Positions 7,564 to 15,768 are shown, counted from the first letter of the stretch. The stretch is DNA of 39,637 nucleotides from Marinifilaceae bacterium (GCA_016936255.1 JAFGYE010000018.1:1-39637), one strand, 5' to 3'. The notes: generated by a model from the letters alone, not told the origin. Made by a program: numbers and translations.

Positions 7564-8586
7564 ATGTTAGACAAAATAAAGAATTTACTTGAGGAGCTGA
7601 ATGGATTTTCGGCAACTACACTAGAGGAAGTTGAACAATTTAGAATCAAACACCTTAGTAAGAAAGGTAGTATTGCTGTTTTGTTTGCAGATTTTAAAGA
7701 TGTTCCAAACGATCAGAAAAAGGCTGTTGGTCAAGCGCTTAATGAGTTGAAGACAACTGCATTGGATATAGTAAATTCCCTTAAAGATAATTTTACCAAT
7801 CTTGATTTTGGAAAATCAGGTTTGGATTTGACTTTATCGGGTGATCCGGTTAAGTTGGGCTCGCGCCATCCGCTTTCTTTGGTGAAAAATGAAATCACAG
7901 AGATCTTCTCCCGTTTGGGATTTACTATTTCCGAAGGTCCGGAGATTGAAGATGACTGGCATAATTTTTCGGCTTTAAATTTTCCGGAAGAACATCCTGC
8001 CCGCGATATGCAGGATACTTTCTTTATCGAGAAAAATCCGGACGTAATTTTGCGCACACATACTTCTTCGGTTCAGGCACATGATATGTCTGAAATGGAA
8101 TTGCCGATTCGTTGTTTAACGCCGGGACGTGTTTTCCGTAACGAAGCTATTTCGGCACGTGCACATTGTATTTTTCACCAAATTGAGTGTTTGTATATCG
8201 ATGAGAACGTTTCATTTGCAGATTTAAAACAAACACTGACTTATTTTGCCAAAGAATTTTTTGGAGAGAAAACCGAAATTCGATTACGACCATCCTATTT
8301 CCCGTTTACCGAGCCATCGGCCGAGGTGGATGTTACCTGTTCACTTTGTGGCGGAAAAGGCTGTAATGTGTGCAAAGGAACCGGTTGGTTAGAGATTTTG
8401 GGTTGCGGTATGGTTGATCCAAATGTTTTGGAATTAAACGGAATCGATAATAAAAAATACACAGGCTTTGCCTTGGGAATGGGAATCGAAAGAATCACCA
8501 TGCTGAAATACGGTATTAAAGATCTTCGTTTGTTCTTCGAGAACGACATTCGCTTTTTGGAGCAGTTTTCTGCGGCAGGATTCTAG
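7564..8586 (+). CDS. pheS: Phenylalanine--tRNA ligase alpha subunit
   Basis: This is the catalytic alpha subunit that charges tRNA-Phe with phenylalanine as an alpha2beta2 enzyme with PheT, which is not in this window. The reading frame is open from TTG 7531, but the ATG at 7564 (MLDKIKNLLEELNG) gives 340 residues, the normal length, and lies downstream of the promoter box. The N-terminal coiled coil is followed by the class II synthetase core. LRTHTSSVQAHDM precedes the motif 2 region RVFRNEAISARAH. FTEPSAEVDVTC and the Cys-rich CSLCGGKGCNVCKGTGW are typical of bacterial PheS, and motif 3 is GFALGMGIERITML near the C-terminus. The gene appears monocistronic, with a terminator at 8646-8680. 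Confidence 0.97.
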   Translation: MLDKIKNLLEELNGFSATTLEEVEQFRIKHLSKKGSIAVLFADFKDVPNDQKKAVGQALNELKTTALDIVNSLKDNFTNLDFGKSGLDLTLSGDPVKLGSRHPLSLVKNEITEIFSRLGFTISEGPEIEDDWHNFSALNFPEEHPARDMQDTFFIEKNPDVILRTHTSSVQAHDMSEMELPIRCLTPGRVFRNEAISARAHCIFHQIECLYIDENVSFADLKQTLTYFAKEFFGEKTEIRLRPSYFPFTEPSAEVDVTCSLCGGKGCNVCKGTGWLEILGCGMVDPNVLELNGIDNKKYTGFALGMGIERITMLKYGIKDLRLFFENDIRFLEQFSAAGF

Positions 8587-8645
8587 AAATTAGATATGAG
8601 ATTTTAGATGTGAGACATAAGATTCTCTTACACCGATATAAATAC

Positions 8646-8680
8646 AAAAAAGTGCCTTCCATTGCGGGAGGCACTTTTTT
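8646..8680. terminator. Bidirectional terminator after pheS
   Basis: A 15-pair stem, AAAAAAGTGCCTTCC (8646-8660) with GGGAGGCACTTTTTT (8666-8680) and loop ATTGC, is flanked by A and T runs. It can end pheS transcripts and also those from the osmC-like gene on the other strand. The rest of 8587-8826 holds only short degenerate repeats and no gene. Confidence 0.9.
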
Positions 8681-8826
8681 ATTTCATTAATCCCAGGGCT
8701 AAAGCCACAGGGCAAATAATAAAGGAGTTGTTCTTTTGAAATTGCAGCTTTTCAATAGAAAACTACGTACTGTTTGACCTTTCGACTATTGGACTCTTCG
8801 ACCTTTCCAGACTTTTCAAGACTTTC

Positions 8827-9246
8827 TCACTCCTCATGATAAATAATCTCTGATGTAACAGGAATTACCTGCTTGTATAAAGCGCTTACCCCACATTGCG
8901 ATTCTTCGGATATTTTAACCGCCCGCTCCAATTTTTTACGGGGAAGATCCTTGCCAAAGAATTCATAAGTAATGTGCATGTTTTTATAGTAAGTAGGCTG
9001 AGTTTCGGTTAACTCTCCTTCAACAGAAACTTTAATATCCCGGATGTCGAGCCTCATTTTCTTTACAATTAATGCCGTGTCGATGCCCGTACATCCCGCT
9101 AAAGCTGTTAACATTAGCTTTTTGGGGCGGAATCCTTTGTCTTCACCACCCACTTCGGTTCCGGCGTCGGTAATCATTTTATGACCATCCATATTTGTTT
9201 CGTAAGCCAGGTTTCCCAGCCACGATAATTCTACTTTGTGCTTCAT
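8827..9246 (-). CDS. OsmC/Ohr family peroxiredoxin-like protein
   Basis: The 139-residue protein has the OsmC fold signature. PKKLMLTALAGCTGID carries the first conserved Cys (Cys52), and EESQCGVSALY carries the second (Cys118). In OsmC and Ohr these two cysteines reduce organic hydroperoxides. The sequence fits the YhfA-like OsmC branch better than Ohr, because it has MITDAGTEVGGEDKGFRPKKL near the N-terminus, but the branch is a guess. It is cytoplasmic, with no signal peptide. The gene diverges from the Crp/Fnr regulator across a 214-bp gap holding a promoter and an inverted repeat, so the regulator may control it. Confidence 0.88.
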   Translation of the reverse strand: MKHKVELSWLGNLAYETNMDGHKMITDAGTEVGGEDKGFRPKKLMLTALAGCTGIDTALIVKKMRLDIRDIKVSVEGELTETQPTYYKNMHITYEFFGKDLPRKKLERAVKISEESQCGVSALYKQVIPVTSEIIYHEE

Positions 9247-9274
9247 AATTGCAGTGTTTTTAGTCTTTTAACCT

Positions 9275-9307
9275 TTTGGATAAGTAAAACTTAAATTTGT
9301 ATATTTG
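9275..9307 (+). promoter_or_regulatory. Bacteroidota-type promoter of the Crp/Fnr gene
   Basis: TTTG at 9275-9278 and TATATTTG at 9300-9307 are 21 bp apart, matching the -33/-7 consensus TTTG-N17-23-TAnnTTTG. Transcription would start near 9314, leaving a leader of about 145 nt before ATG 9461. Confidence 0.65.
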
Positions 9308-9313
9308 ACCTGA

Positions 9314-9337
9314 TTACAAATTGAACGTGATTTGTAA
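9314..9337. promoter_or_regulatory. Inverted repeat at the presumed transcription start
   Basis: TTACAAAT (9314-9321) and ATTTGTAA (9330-9337) form a perfect 8-8-8 inverted repeat directly after the -7 box. It could be an operator for the regulator encoded downstream or a hairpin in the mRNA leader. It does not match the usual Crp (TGTGA-N6-TCACA) or Fnr (TTGAT-N4-ATCAA) sites. Confidence 0.4.
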
Positions 9338-9460
9338 TAAAAGTAGGAAAAACCCTTCGAACCAAATAAATTTTTTAAAAAGTTTATTTCGCCTTGAGGT
9401 TCTACTGAAGGAATTATTATTGAGTTAGTAGTATTGATTTCAGTTTTAATATAATTTTTA

Positions 9461-10165
9461 ATGAAGCAGAATCCAATTCTTCCAAATTGCAATCAATTGG
9501 CCGAGAAGTTCGGTGAAAGATTTCAAAATTTGAAGGTAGAAGATATGAATCTTTTATTTTGGGGTGAAGATGTACATTTCTATAAAAGAGGTAGTATTAT
9601 TTATTCTGAGGGTGATTCCGCGAAAGGATGTTACTTTCTATTTTCGGGTGTTTTAAAAGTATTTAAAACAGGATTGGAAGGGAAGGAACAAATTATTCGT
9701 TTTGCAAAGCCCGGCGATTTAATCGGTTTTCGTTCTGTGCTGAGTCAGGAGCGGGCATGCACTTCAGCTAAAGTGATTGAAGATGCCACTGTTTGTTTCA
9801 TCCCTGGTAATGTTTTAACCAAACTAATTCAAGAGAACTCCAATTTTGCGATGGAATTAATTCAACTTACATGCAAAGAACTGGATGAGGCAAATGATTA
9901 CATTACTGATATTGCTCAAAAAACGGTACGGGAACGTTTGGCCGAGATTTTAATTCAATTGGAAACAGCTTTTGGATCTACCGAGGATGGCACTTTAAAA
10001 ATTGCCCTCACACGCGAAGAATTGGCCAATATGGTAGGAACAGCAACCGAATCGGTAATACGTTTGTTATCGGAGTTTAAATCAGACAAACTAATTGAAC
10101 TAAATGGCCGAAAAATAAAAATACTAAATACCAAAGCACTTAAAAAAGTCGGCGGAATTTTGTAA
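9461..10165 (+). CDS. Crp/Fnr family transcriptional regulator
   Basis: The 234-residue protein has an N-terminal cyclic-nucleotide-binding-type beta-barrel (about 36-150, with GSIIYSEGDSAKGCYFLFSGVLKVF and RFAKPGDLIGFRS). A dimerisation helix follows (about 155-170), then a Crp-type helix-turn-helix (about 185-225) whose recognition part is LTREELANMVGTATESVIRLLSEF. The first 30 residues lack the Cys cluster of FNR, so an oxygen-sensing Fe-S cluster is unlikely, although scattered Cys residues are present. The ligand is unknown; many Bacteroidota members bind none of the classic nucleotides. It is transcribed away from the OsmC gene, which hints at a stress role. A terminator follows at 10188-10220. 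Confidence 0.93.
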   Translation: MKQNPILPNCNQLAEKFGERFQNLKVEDMNLLFWGEDVHFYKRGSIIYSEGDSAKGCYFLFSGVLKVFKTGLEGKEQIIRFAKPGDLIGFRSVLSQERACTSAKVIEDATVCFIPGNVLTKLIQENSNFAMELIQLTCKELDEANDYITDIAQKTVRERLAEILIQLETAFGSTEDGTLKIALTREELANMVGTATESVIRLLSEFKSDKLIELNGRKIKILNTKALKKVGGIL

Positions 10166-10187
10166 TCCCTGTTTGCAATAATATTTC

Positions 10188-10220
10188 AACCCCATCTGGT
10201 TCGTCCGGATGGGGTTTTTT
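10188..10220 (+). terminator. Terminator after the Crp/Fnr gene
   Basis: AACCCCATCTGG (10188-10199) pairs with CCGGATGGGGTT (10205-10216) through one G-U pair, loop TTCGT, followed by a run of six T residues. Confidence 0.9.
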
Positions 10221-10426
10221 ACATCATTTTTTTGGGGAAGCGATTGGTATCTGGAAGTATTATTAACACTCGTTTTTTGCTATTGTTAATCCATAACAAC
10301 ATGTTTAATTAACATTAATTCACGTTTTTTATTTGGATGAATCTGACAATATATTTACTTTCAGTAATCTTTTTTAATAGTTACAAACAAATTGTTTTCT
10401 TTTTTAACCCTAAAACCCACTTAGTA

Positions 10427-11170
10427 ATGAGTAATAAAGAGAATTTTGAAAGTTTAAAACCAATGTATTTAGCCTCTGCTAAAAATGAGATTAAAGAACC
10501 CAATCAGCCTGTGGATATTGTCATAGATGAAGCCATGGATTTATCGGTAATAGCCGACAAGGATCGGGAATTGTTAGCTACTTCGGATTTGGATGTGAGT
10601 TTAATCGACGATCTGCCAATTCGGGCCGGAGGCCTGCGTTATGCACAAACAGTTTGGGTACAGGTGCAAACGGAGAATTCGGATGCAGAGGAGCAATGGA
10701 AGAGCCTCTCAGTTGAGGCTTTTGAATTGCGCGATGAGCTTTTGCATTTTAGCAGGTATGCTTATCGTAAGAATCCTAAATTAATGGATGTTGTGAACCG
10801 GATTGCCGAAGGATGCGACAATGCTGATATGGTTCAGGATCTTTCGGATTTGGCCATGCTGGGAACAAACAATCCAGAGCCTTTGGAGGGAGTGAATTAC
10901 CCAATGGAAAAACTCGAAAGAGCCTCTGAGTTATCGGATTTATGCGGAGCGCTGTTGGCTAAGGTGAACGGTGTTAGAGTAGATAACGACAAGCCGGCTA
11001 AAGAAATGCGCGACCGGGCATTCACCCATGTAAAACAAGCCGTTGATGCCATTCGCGAAGCAGGGCGTTTTGTTTTCTGGAAAGATGAAGTGCGGTTGGA
11101 GCAGTATGCCAGTGCCTACTTTCGAAAACTAAGAGAAGCCAGAGAAAAGAAGGTGGAAGAGGAGGCCTAA
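10427..11170 (+). CDS. Unrecognised helical protein, Bacteroidota type
   Basis: I do not recognise this protein. The frame is open from ATG 10337, but the first 30 residues would be an unlikely hydrophobic lead. The ATG at 10427 (MSNKENFESLKPMYLASAKNE) gives 247 residues and is preferred. It appears cytoplasmic and largely helical. An acidic N-terminal half includes DLDVSLIDDLPIRAGGLRYAQ. The middle has a possible helical bundle with SVEAFELRDELLHFSRYAYRKNP and AEGCDNADMVQDLSDLAMLG. The C-terminal helix is rich in Lys, Glu and Arg. There is no signal peptide and no visible catalytic motif. Its base composition is richer in G+C than the CHAT or S41 genes. A GC-rich 20-bp tandem repeat begins just after the stop, next to a RAYT transposase. 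Confidence 0.7.
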   Translation: MSNKENFESLKPMYLASAKNEIKEPNQPVDIVIDEAMDLSVIADKDRELLATSDLDVSLIDDLPIRAGGLRYAQTVWVQVQTENSDAEEQWKSLSVEAFELRDELLHFSRYAYRKNPKLMDVVNRIAEGCDNADMVQDLSDLAMLGTNNPEPLEGVNYPMEKLERASELSDLCGALLAKVNGVRVDNDKPAKEMRDRAFTHVKQAVDAIREAGRFVFWKDEVRLEQYASAYFRKLREAREKKVEEEA

Positions 11171-11184
11171 GCTTCTGAAAGCCC

Positions 11185-11352
11185 CGGGAAGAGCGCTTAC
11201 TTTTGCGAAGGGAGGGTCACAGCTGCGAAGGGCGGCTTACTTTTGCGAAGGACGGGTCACAGACCCGAAGATTTGGATAACTATTGCGAAGGAGGCCTCC
11301 CAGGCACGAAGGGAGGCCTCCTTTATGCGAAGGGCGACTCTCAGAACAGAAG
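11185..11352. repeat. Degenerate 20-bp GC-rich tandem repeat
   Basis: Nine units start near 11185, 11204, 11224, 11244, 11264, 11286, 11306, 11327 and 11347. They share a core close to GCGAAGG, with a looser G/C-rich second half such as GGGTCACAG. Unit spacing is 19-22 bp. The patch stands out from the AT-rich surroundings and lies between the unrecognised gene and the transposase. Confidence 0.75.
11289..11323. repeat. Perfect 13-bp hairpin inside the tandem repeat
   Basis: AAGGAGGCCTCCC (11289-11301) is followed after 9 nt by its exact complement (11311-11323). It could act as a terminator for the upstream gene or as a REP-like hairpin recognised by the adjacent transposase. A smaller hairpin CGGGTC-ACA-GACCCG lies at 11252-11266. 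Confidence 0.6.
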
Positions 11353-11403
11353 GGCCAATAGAATGGGGCTTTTTGGCAGAATTAGGAAACAAAAATTGAG
11401 AGC

Positions 11404-11985
11404 ATGAAAAAATTTCAAAACAAATACCGCATTCCCCCGGCACGTGCTCTGTGGTGGAATTATTCCAACGAAGGCAGCTATTTTGTGACCATCTGCACCT
11501 ATAAAAAGCAACTGTTTTTTGGTTCTATTACTGATCAGAAAATGGAATTGTCTGAAATTGGGAAGCTGGCCCATCAATTTTGGTGTGGGATTCCCGATCA
11601 TTTTCCATTCGCAAAATTGCACGCCTTTGTGGTGATGCCCAATCATGTGCATGGTATTATTGAAATATTTAATTCTGAAGAGACGTTGCATGCAACGTCT
11701 GTATACAATGGATTGCATGCAACGTCTGTACAGGATGTGCGGAATGAATCAGATTCCAAAAATGAAAAAATGGCGGCCATATCCCCCAAAAAAGGATCAT
11801 TGGCCAGCATCCTCCGATCCTACAAATCGGCTGTAACAAAAGAGGCGCGAAAAACAGATCCCGATTTCGAATGGCAGGAACGATTTCACGATCACATCAT
11901 TCGCGATGATCAGGAATACCATCGAATCGAAAATTATATCAATAATAATCCCCGGAAATGGGGCGAGGATAAATTTAATGAATAA
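11404..11985 (+). CDS. REP-associated tyrosine transposase (RAYT, Y1 family)
   Basis: The 193-residue protein belongs to the IS200-like Y1 HUH transposases. It has YFVTICTYKKQLFFG near residues 34-48, the metal-binding HUH-type motif MPNHVHGII (His81, His83), and a C-terminal RDDQEYHRIENYINNNPRKW with candidate nucleophile Tyr178. RAYTs are single-copy genes that act on palindromic REP sequences. That fits the palindromes inside and after this gene and the GC-rich repeat before it. The segment at about 95-110 (ETLHATSVYNGLHATSVQD) is translated from two palindromic repeat copies, so the element seems to have entered its own transposase gene without breaking the frame. No inverted-repeat IS ends are seen. 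It is probably a domesticated or genome-resident RAYT. Confidence 0.88.
   Translation: MKKFQNKYRIPPARALWWNYSNEGSYFVTICTYKKQLFFGSITDQKMELSEIGKLAHQFWCGIPDHFPFAKLHAFVVMPNHVHGIIEIFNSEETLHATSVYNGLHATSVQDVRNESDSKNEKMAAISPKKGSLASILRSYKSAVTKEARKTDPDFEWQERFHDHIIRDDQEYHRIENYINNNPRKWGEDKFNE
11681..11700. repeat. Palindromic REP-like repeat, copy 1
   Basis: The perfect 20-bp palindrome AGACGTTGCATGCAACGTCT lies inside the transposase frame and is translated as part of ETLHATS. The identical palindrome occurs at 12009-12028. Confidence 0.85.
11713..11727. repeat. Palindromic REP-like repeat, partial copy 2
   Basis: TTGCATGCAACGTCT repeats the right three quarters of the palindrome at 11681-11700, followed by the same GTA(T/C)A. 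It encodes the second LHATSV of the transposase. Confidence 0.75.
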
Positions 11986-12008
11986 TTTCTACCGTACAGA
12001 TGTAGTAC

Positions 12009-12028
12009 AGACGTTGCATGCAACGTCT
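12009..12028. repeat. Palindromic REP-like repeat, copy 3
   Basis: A third, perfect copy of AGACGTTGCATGCAACGTCT lies 23 bp after the transposase stop and just before the S41 gene. The ATG inside it (12018) is in frame with the S41 gene but is not its real start. Confidence 0.85.
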
Positions 12029-12044
12029 CTATCGAAAAAATAAT

Positions 12045-13393
12045 ATGAAAAAAATACTACTACTTGCTTTCGTATTGATAGCAATTATCAGCAAAGGAAT
12101 TTCACAATCCAACTACTCCTTAGCAATCCCAAATCCGAAATCATTATTAACCAAAGAGCAACTGATTAAAGATAAAGAGGCTTTAAAAAGCTATCACCCA
12201 AATCCTTTTAACTCCTTTCCTGAGAGGGAATGGGATTCTTTAATCGAAGTGATTGCAAAAGAATTGCCTTTGGAACCAATTATGGAAACTGAAAAAACAC
12301 TGATTAGAAGAAAGCTTTTGGATAGAATTACTTTTGAAGATCCTCATTTACGGTTTATTCCGGTACTTGGGAAAACGGGTACTTTAAAGGTGAAAATGAA
12401 GAAGATAAATGCTTTACCCTTTACTTTGCTAAATATTTCCGATACTTTGCTAATTGACAGGAGTTTTGATGAAAAAATTCATTCGGGAGACAGGGTTCTC
12501 AGTATTAATAATATTGATGCAGTTACTTATTTAGAAAGTTCGTATCGCGATCGATATATGTCCGGTTACGCCTTGCAGACTTTTCATCATTTCAGTTTTA
12601 CTTCTGATTATAATATCAAATTAGTTAGGAACAATCAACTTAAAGAGATACTTATTAAAGGAATACCTATGGATAATGGTTTTTTTCCAAAATTATATGG
12701 GGATATCGAGGAAAAAATAATTGACAAAAACAAGACGGGATATTTTAGTATCAACAATTTCGATTACAATAAGTATTTGGTAAAATGCTTAGGGCGTTAC
12801 CTTGATAAGGTGAAAAAAGAGGGGTACAAAAATGTTATTATTGATATTAGAAAAAATCCCGGAGGGAGTGGTGATCACTTTGATGAATTGTTTTCATTAC
12901 TATCGAATAATAAAAAAGATTCCTTATCAGTCAGGCGTTAAATTAAAAGTATCTAAAGCCACCTATAAAGATTATTCTTACACGGAAGATGATTTTGGAA
13001 GATTGGTTGACTTGCCGGATTCTCTTATTGTGAAGGAGTGCCCACTGGATAGTTCAATATATAAAGGGGATTTTAATTATTACGTTTTGATAAGTCAGCA
13101 GACAGCATCGATGGCAGCTACTTTTGCTAATGTGATACAGTATAATAAAATTGGTTTGCTGGTTGGAGAACCTCTTGCCCATAATGCCTTAAATTATGGG
13201 GAGACAATTACAGCAGAGAGAGATAATTCCTTTTTCACAATTTCTACGGTAGAGAATTTTGAGTATACAAAGGCTGAAGAGGGAATTTTAAATCCGGATA
13301 TTTCGATACCTTTTTTTTGCGAGTGAGTTTATGAAAGGCGGAGATCCTGTTCTGGAGAAGTGTTTGGAATACATTAAAAGTCACAGTAAGTAG
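12045..13393 (+). pseudogene. S41-family peptidase, broken by two frameshifts
   Basis: The ATG at 12045 opens a secreted protein (signal peptide about 1-21, MKKILLLAFVLIAIISKGIS). It has a PDZ-like part and the S41 (tail-specific protease) signature NVIIDIRKNPGGSGDHF. The frame then stops at 12941. The rest continues in the +1 frame (IPYQSGVKLKV...), including QQTASMAATFANVIQYNKIGLLVGEP with the expected nucleophilic Ser in TASMA, and stops at 13326. Beyond that, a third frame gives SEFMKGGDPVLEKCLEYIK and a stop at 13391-13393, the normal S41 ending (GkDPvLe..L..I). Both breaks fall in homopolymers: A6 at 12912-12917 and T8 at 13311-13318. Each is repaired by removing one base. It is either a recent pseudogene or homopolymer sequencing error. 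Confidence 0.8.
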
Positions 13394-13539
13394 GCACAGA
13401 AATGCATCTAAAGGATTCTTACAATTGGGATGAGCATAAAAATAAATTTTTCGAATTTAAATTGTAGTAAAGATTAATATAAATCGACTGTTTAGTCCAT
13501 TCCAACAATTTTCCCTATTTTTAGCTTGACTATAATAAA

Positions 13540-15768
13540 TTGACTAACTACCATTCTGCCTTGAAGAAAAAATTCCCCCATTTCCGCCAATTGGATGCCA
13601 TGGATTGTGGCCCGACTTGCCTGCGCATGATTGCCTCACATTTTGGTAAAAACTTCAGTCTACAGTCCTTACGTGATAAATCGCACATTACCCGCGAGGG
13701 AGTTTCGATGTTGGGCATTGCTGATGCGGCTGAAAGTATTGGCCTGCGCACCATGGGCGTTCGCATTAGCTACGAGCAGTTACAGGATGATGCTACGCTT
13801 CCGGCTATTTGCCATTGGGGGCAAAATCATTTTGTGGTGGTGCACAAAATCGAGGTAAAAAAGAAGACAACAACGGTTCATGTTGCCGATCCGGCATCTG
13901 GATTGCTAAAGTTTACCAAAGAGGAATTTATTAAGTCGTGGGCAAGTACACAAAGTCAGGGGGAACTGAAAGGCTTGTGTTTGTTGGTGGAAACCACACC
14001 CGATTTTTACGCGCAGGGCGACGAGGATATTTCCAACAAAAAGAGCATTGGTTTTCTGTTAAAATATCTAAGGCCGTACCATAAGTTTTTGGTGCAATTG
14101 GCACTGGGAATGTTGTTTGGGAGTATGCTGCAACTGATTTTTCCATTCCTTACCCAATCCATAGTCGATGTAGGTATCAATACGCAAAACCTGAGTTTTA
14201 TCTATTTGGTTTTAATTGCTCAATTAGTGCTGTTTATCTCTCGAATGTCAGTGGAATTCATCCGAAGCTGGATACTTTTGCACATCTCAACACGAATAAA
14301 CATCTCATTAATATCCGACTTTTTAATCAAGTTGATGAAATTGCCCATTGGCTTTTTCGATATTAAAATGATCGGTGATTTATTGCAGCGGATACAGGAT
14401 CATACCCGAATCGAAAGTTTCCTTACATCATCAACCTTAAGCATCCTGTTTTCGATGGTCAATCTGGTGATTTTTGGAATTGTTTTAGCCATTTACGACA
14501 TGCAAATCTTTTTTGTTTTTGTAATTGGATCGGTTTTGTATCTAATATGGGTGAATCTTTTTCTGCGAAAACGTCGAGAATTGGATGGGAAACGATTCGC
14601 TCAGTTATCGAACAATCAGAATTCATTGGTTCAGTTAATTACCGGAATGCAGGAAATTAAGCTGAACAACTGTGAGAAACAAAAGCGTTGGGAGTGGGAG
14701 CAAATACAGGCTGAATTGTTTAAGGTGAGAACCAAAGGTTTGGCTTTGAATCAGTATCAGGTTTCCGGTTCTATTTTTTTCAACGAAACTAAGAATATCA
14801 TCATCACCTTTTTAGCGGCCAAGTCGGTACTCGATGGCGGCATGACTTTGGGTATGATGTTGGCGGTGTCGTACATTTTGGGTCAATTGAATTCCCCGCT
14901 TGATAATTTGGTGCAGTTTATTCATTCGTGGCAGGATGCTAAAATTTCGCTCGAGCGTTTGGGTGAAATTCACGAGATGAAGGAGGAAGAAATGCCAAAT
15001 GAGGATCGCTTAACAGAGATTCCCGAAGAAAAGGCCATTGACATCGAAAAGGTATTCTTTCAGTACGAAGGTCCACATTCCGAAATGGTTTTGGATGATG
15101 TTAATTTGAAGATAGAAGATGGAAAAACCACTGCAATTGTTGGTGCATCGGGTAGTGGAAAAACCACTTTAATTAAGCTGATGTTGGGATTTTATCCAAC
15201 TACAAAAGGAAGAATTTCCTTGGGCGGAGTTAGTCTCGAAAATTACAGCTCAGCCATGTGGCGGCAGAATTGTGGTGTGGTGATGCAGGATGGTTTTATC
15301 TTTTCGGATACCATCGCCAAAAACATTGCCGTTGGAGTGGAGAATATTGATAAAAAGAGATTGTTGTATGCGGTTCAGGTTGCCTGTATCGATCTGTTTA
15401 TTGAAAGTTTGCCGTTGCGCTACAATACACGAATTGGTGCCAATGGTCATGGTTTAAGCCAAGGGCAAAAGCAACGGATTTTAATTGCCAGGGCAGTCTA
15501 TAAAAACCCAAAATTTTTGTTTTTCGATGAAGCAACCAATGCCTTGGATGCAAACAACGAAAAGGCAATCATGAACAATCTGGAGGAGTTCAATAAAGGA
15601 AGAACTGTTGTTGTTGTGGCTCATCGCTTAAGTACTGTTCGTAGTGCCGATAAAATAATTGTTCTGGATAAAGGAAAAATTGTTGAGGAAGGAACTCATA
15701 CTGATTTAACAAAATTGAAGGGAACTTATTATCAGTTGGTGAAAAATCAGCTGGAACTCGGCAATTAG
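13540..15768 (+). CDS. C39-peptidase ABC transporter (bacteriocin-type exporter)
   Basis: The 742-residue protein starts at TTG 13540. The N-terminal C39 peptidase domain (about 1-145) has its full catalytic set: Cys23 in MDCGPTCL, His97 in GQNHFVVVH and Asp117 in VADPASG. This domain cuts leaders after Gly-Gly. An ABC transmembrane domain follows (about 165-450). The nucleotide-binding domain has Walker A GASGSGKTT (about 534-542), signature LSQGQKQRI, Walker B FLFFDEATNALD and H-loop VVAHRLST. Such exporters dimerise in the inner membrane, trim GG-leader peptides and push the core through an HlyD adaptor, here encoded at 16228-17526. No outer-membrane TolC partner or precursor peptide is seen nearby; the only GG-leader gene in the window is at 1-78. 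The function is well supported; the substrate is inferred. Confidence 0.95.
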   Translation: MTNYHSALKKKFPHFRQLDAMDCGPTCLRMIASHFGKNFSLQSLRDKSHITREGVSMLGIADAAESIGLRTMGVRISYEQLQDDATLPAICHWGQNHFVVVHKIEVKKKTTTVHVADPASGLLKFTKEEFIKSWASTQSQGELKGLCLLVETTPDFYAQGDEDISNKKSIGFLLKYLRPYHKFLVQLALGMLFGSMLQLIFPFLTQSIVDVGINTQNLSFIYLVLIAQLVLFISRMSVEFIRSWILLHISTRINISLISDFLIKLMKLPIGFFDIKMIGDLLQRIQDHTRIESFLTSSTLSILFSMVNLVIFGIVLAIYDMQIFFVFVIGSVLYLIWVNLFLRKRRELDGKRFAQLSNNQNSLVQLITGMQEIKLNNCEKQKRWEWEQIQAELFKVRTKGLALNQYQVSGSIFFNETKNIIITFLAAKSVLDGGMTLGMMLAVSYILGQLNSPLDNLVQFIHSWQDAKISLERLGEIHEMKEEEMPNEDRLTEIPEEKAIDIEKVFFQYEGPHSEMVLDDVNLKIEDGKTTAIVGASGSGKTTLIKLMLGFYPTTKGRISLGGVSLENYSSAMWRQNCGVVMQDGFIFSDTIAKNIAVGVENIDKKRLLYAVQVACIDLFIESLPLRYNTRIGANGHGLSQGQKQRILIARAVYKNPKFLFFDEATNALDANNEKAIMNNLEEFNKGRTVVVVAHRLSTVRSADKIIVLDKGKIVEEGTHTDLTKLKGTYYQLVKNQLELGN

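Noticed and set aside
8683-8826. Short CTTTCGACT/CTTTCCAGACTTTTCAAGA words as a repeat array
   Set aside because: Too irregular and short to support more than low-complexity sequence.
10337-10426. Hydrophobic 30-residue extension of the unrecognised gene, which might be a signal anchor
   Set aside because: It has no signal-peptide form and is followed by an acidic cytoplasmic-type protein; ATG 10427 is a better start.
11185-11352. CRISPR array
   Set aside because: Units are only about 20 bp with no separate unique spacers and no cas genes nearby.
12018-12044. ATG at 12018 as the start of the S41 gene (MQRLYRKNN...)
   Set aside because: It lies inside the palindromic repeat and precedes the true signal peptide start at 12045.
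12905-12925. Programmed frameshift at the A6 run of the S41 gene
   Set aside because: The shift needed is +1, not the -1 usual for A-AAA-AAG slippage, and a second shift further on makes error or decay more likely.
12832-13326. Second S41 reading frame as a separate gene
   Set aside because: Its first 30 residues are a shifted reading of the S41 motif; it is the continuation of the broken gene.
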